Source: JAYZDK01 sp964604165
GTDB taxonomy: Bacteria > Myxococcota_A > UBA796 > CAJQPC01
Assembly: GCA_964604165.1 (NCBI GenBank)
Contig: CAZRYF010000071.1
Coordinates: 1-24,798 of the forward strand
Length of the DNA: 24,798 bases
Direction: 5' to 3'
Positions 24,093 to 24,798 of this stretch are shown in pieces. Numbering within the stretch: position 1 is the first letter of the stretch; each line of letters opens with the position of its first letter. The translations under genes were made by a program, and so were the position numbers. A model generated the notes under the pieces. It was not told the origin of the DNA. It saw only the letters and a list, made by a program, of their open reading frames with translations, and ran no database searches.

Positions 24093-24798
24093 ATGGGGCG
24101 GTCATTTGCCATTCTGAATTTGCTTCAGGCAGTGATCTACGCAGGTGTCGGGTCCTGGGTGGCAGACCGTTGGACACCGGGAGGCATGGCCCTCTACGGG
24201 GCGGCAGGCCTGCAGTTGATGGCGGCTGCAGGGGTGGCAACCCAGCGGGGCACACGGGCGGTTCCCTGGCTCTCCCTTGCCTCCTTGGTGGCTGTGGCGG
24301 CGATCCTGGGCTTGCACCTGCAGCTGGCGGTGCACGTGTTGAACACGTTTACCCCCATCGGCGCCCAGCTCTCCTTTGGCATCTTCGGCAGTCTTTTTGC
24401 TGCCCTCCCCTGGCTCGTGGTCGTCCCCCTGACGCAATTCCTGGTGGGAACCCCTTGGAAGGCCTCTGTGGGAGGGGGCATGCTCGTGGTGTTGGCTGTG
24501 GGGTGGCTGCCATTGAGCACACGTTACACGGATCCCATCCAGACCTTCGACGAACTACCCGGAGAAGAGACCGCCCGCTGGTTACACGATGGATGGTCCG
24601 GCCAGCCGCAGGGCCCCGCCCCCACCGGAGGGCCCGCTCTCTTGGTGGCCAGCGTGCTCGAGGGAGGCCGGGTTTTGGAGAGCCAGTCCTCCGAGGCCGG
24701 CTCCCTGGTCGGCGCCCTGGAGCAGCTCACATTGGCCGCGCCCTACAGCCCGGAACGGGCCCTGCTGCTTGAGGTAGCTCTCTCTGAGCGGGACCCCC
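24093..24798 (+). CDS. Polytopic membrane protein, 3' truncated by window end
   Basis: 235 codons from ATG 24093 with no stop before the window ends. GAGGG lies about 6 nt upstream and the gene starts 12 nt after the preceding stop, so it is in one transcript with the composite envelope protein. The first ~140 residues hold about five hydrophobic segments (approximately 5-24, 31-49, 58-82, 92-117, 125-141). From ~145 a soluble region begins, including GPALLVASVLEGGRVLE (180-196) and SLVGALEQLTLAAPYSPERA (204-223). I do not recognise the family. Because the frame is open at the edge, its full length and any C-terminal domain are not visible. Confidence 0.75.
   Translation, partial: MGRSFAILNLLQAVIYAGVGSWVADRWTPGGMALYGAAGLQLMAAAGVATQRGTRAVPWLSLASLVAVAAILGLHLQLAVHVLNTFTPIGAQLSFGIFGSLFAALPWLVVVPLTQFLVGTPWKASVGGGMLVVLAVGWLPLSTRYTDPIQTFDELPGEETARWLHDGWSGQPQGPAPTGGPALLVASVLEGGRVLESQSSEAGSLVGALEQLTLAAPYSPERALLLEVALSERDP

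Overview
This is a GC-rich window with dense, head-to-tail genes from what looks like a Gram-negative bacterium with an outer membrane. The outer-membrane signs are a Wza-type export lipoprotein, a Wzi-type barrel, several lipobox proteins and a C-terminal beta-barrel protein. The MopE-type calcium/metal-motif repeats, the IPT/TIG surface lipoprotein with a D/A-rich linker, and several sulfatase-fold enzymes ending in ALGY(V/I) point to a myxobacterium-like (former deltaproteobacterial) lineage. That placement is inferred from gene content; there is no rRNA or marker gene here.

Left operon (minus strand, about 9525 down to 1): polysaccharide export and assembly. In transcription order it encodes a Wza-like export lipoprotein, a small phosphoglycosyl transferase, a Wzz/BY-kinase-like co-polymerase, a HEAT-repeat protein, a Wzi-like barrel, a type I phosphodiesterase-like lipoprotein and a membrane-anchored sulfatase-fold enzyme. 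Gaps run from a 4-nt overlap to about 45 nt.

Central plus-strand unit (9622-13865): an IPT/TIG lipoprotein, a WecG/TagA/CpsF glycosyltransferase, and a lipoprotein with eight MopE-like repeats followed by a fibrinogen-like domain. It diverges from the export operon. It meets the next operon tail-to-tail at an inverted repeat (13870-13921).

Right operon (minus strand, about 22116 down to 13920): a membrane sulfatase-fold enzyme, an LpxL/HtrB-type acyltransferase, a second membrane phosphodiesterase-like enzyme, a 55-codon FHA-domain remnant, an SO_0444-type metal efflux permease with an HMA domain, a GT4 glycosyltransferase and a DUF362 protein with two 4Fe-4S motifs. The first three genes overlap at their stop/start codons.

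Right end (plus strand, 22272 onward): a composite periplasmic/outer-membrane protein (N-terminal domain, charged helix, acidic low-complexity region, C-terminal barrel), then the start of a polytopic membrane protein cut off by the window end.

Taken together, the window seems to encode synthesis, export, surface retention and chemical decoration of a cell-surface glycan or glycolipid. No Wzx flippase or Wzy polymerase is present, so the pathway is incomplete here. The most distinctive features are four alkaline-phosphatase-superfamily enzymes, none with the sulfatase formylglycine cysteine, a BY-kinase-like protein whose cytoplasmic domain has no tyrosine, and an acyltransferase with Gln where the catalytic acid is expected.
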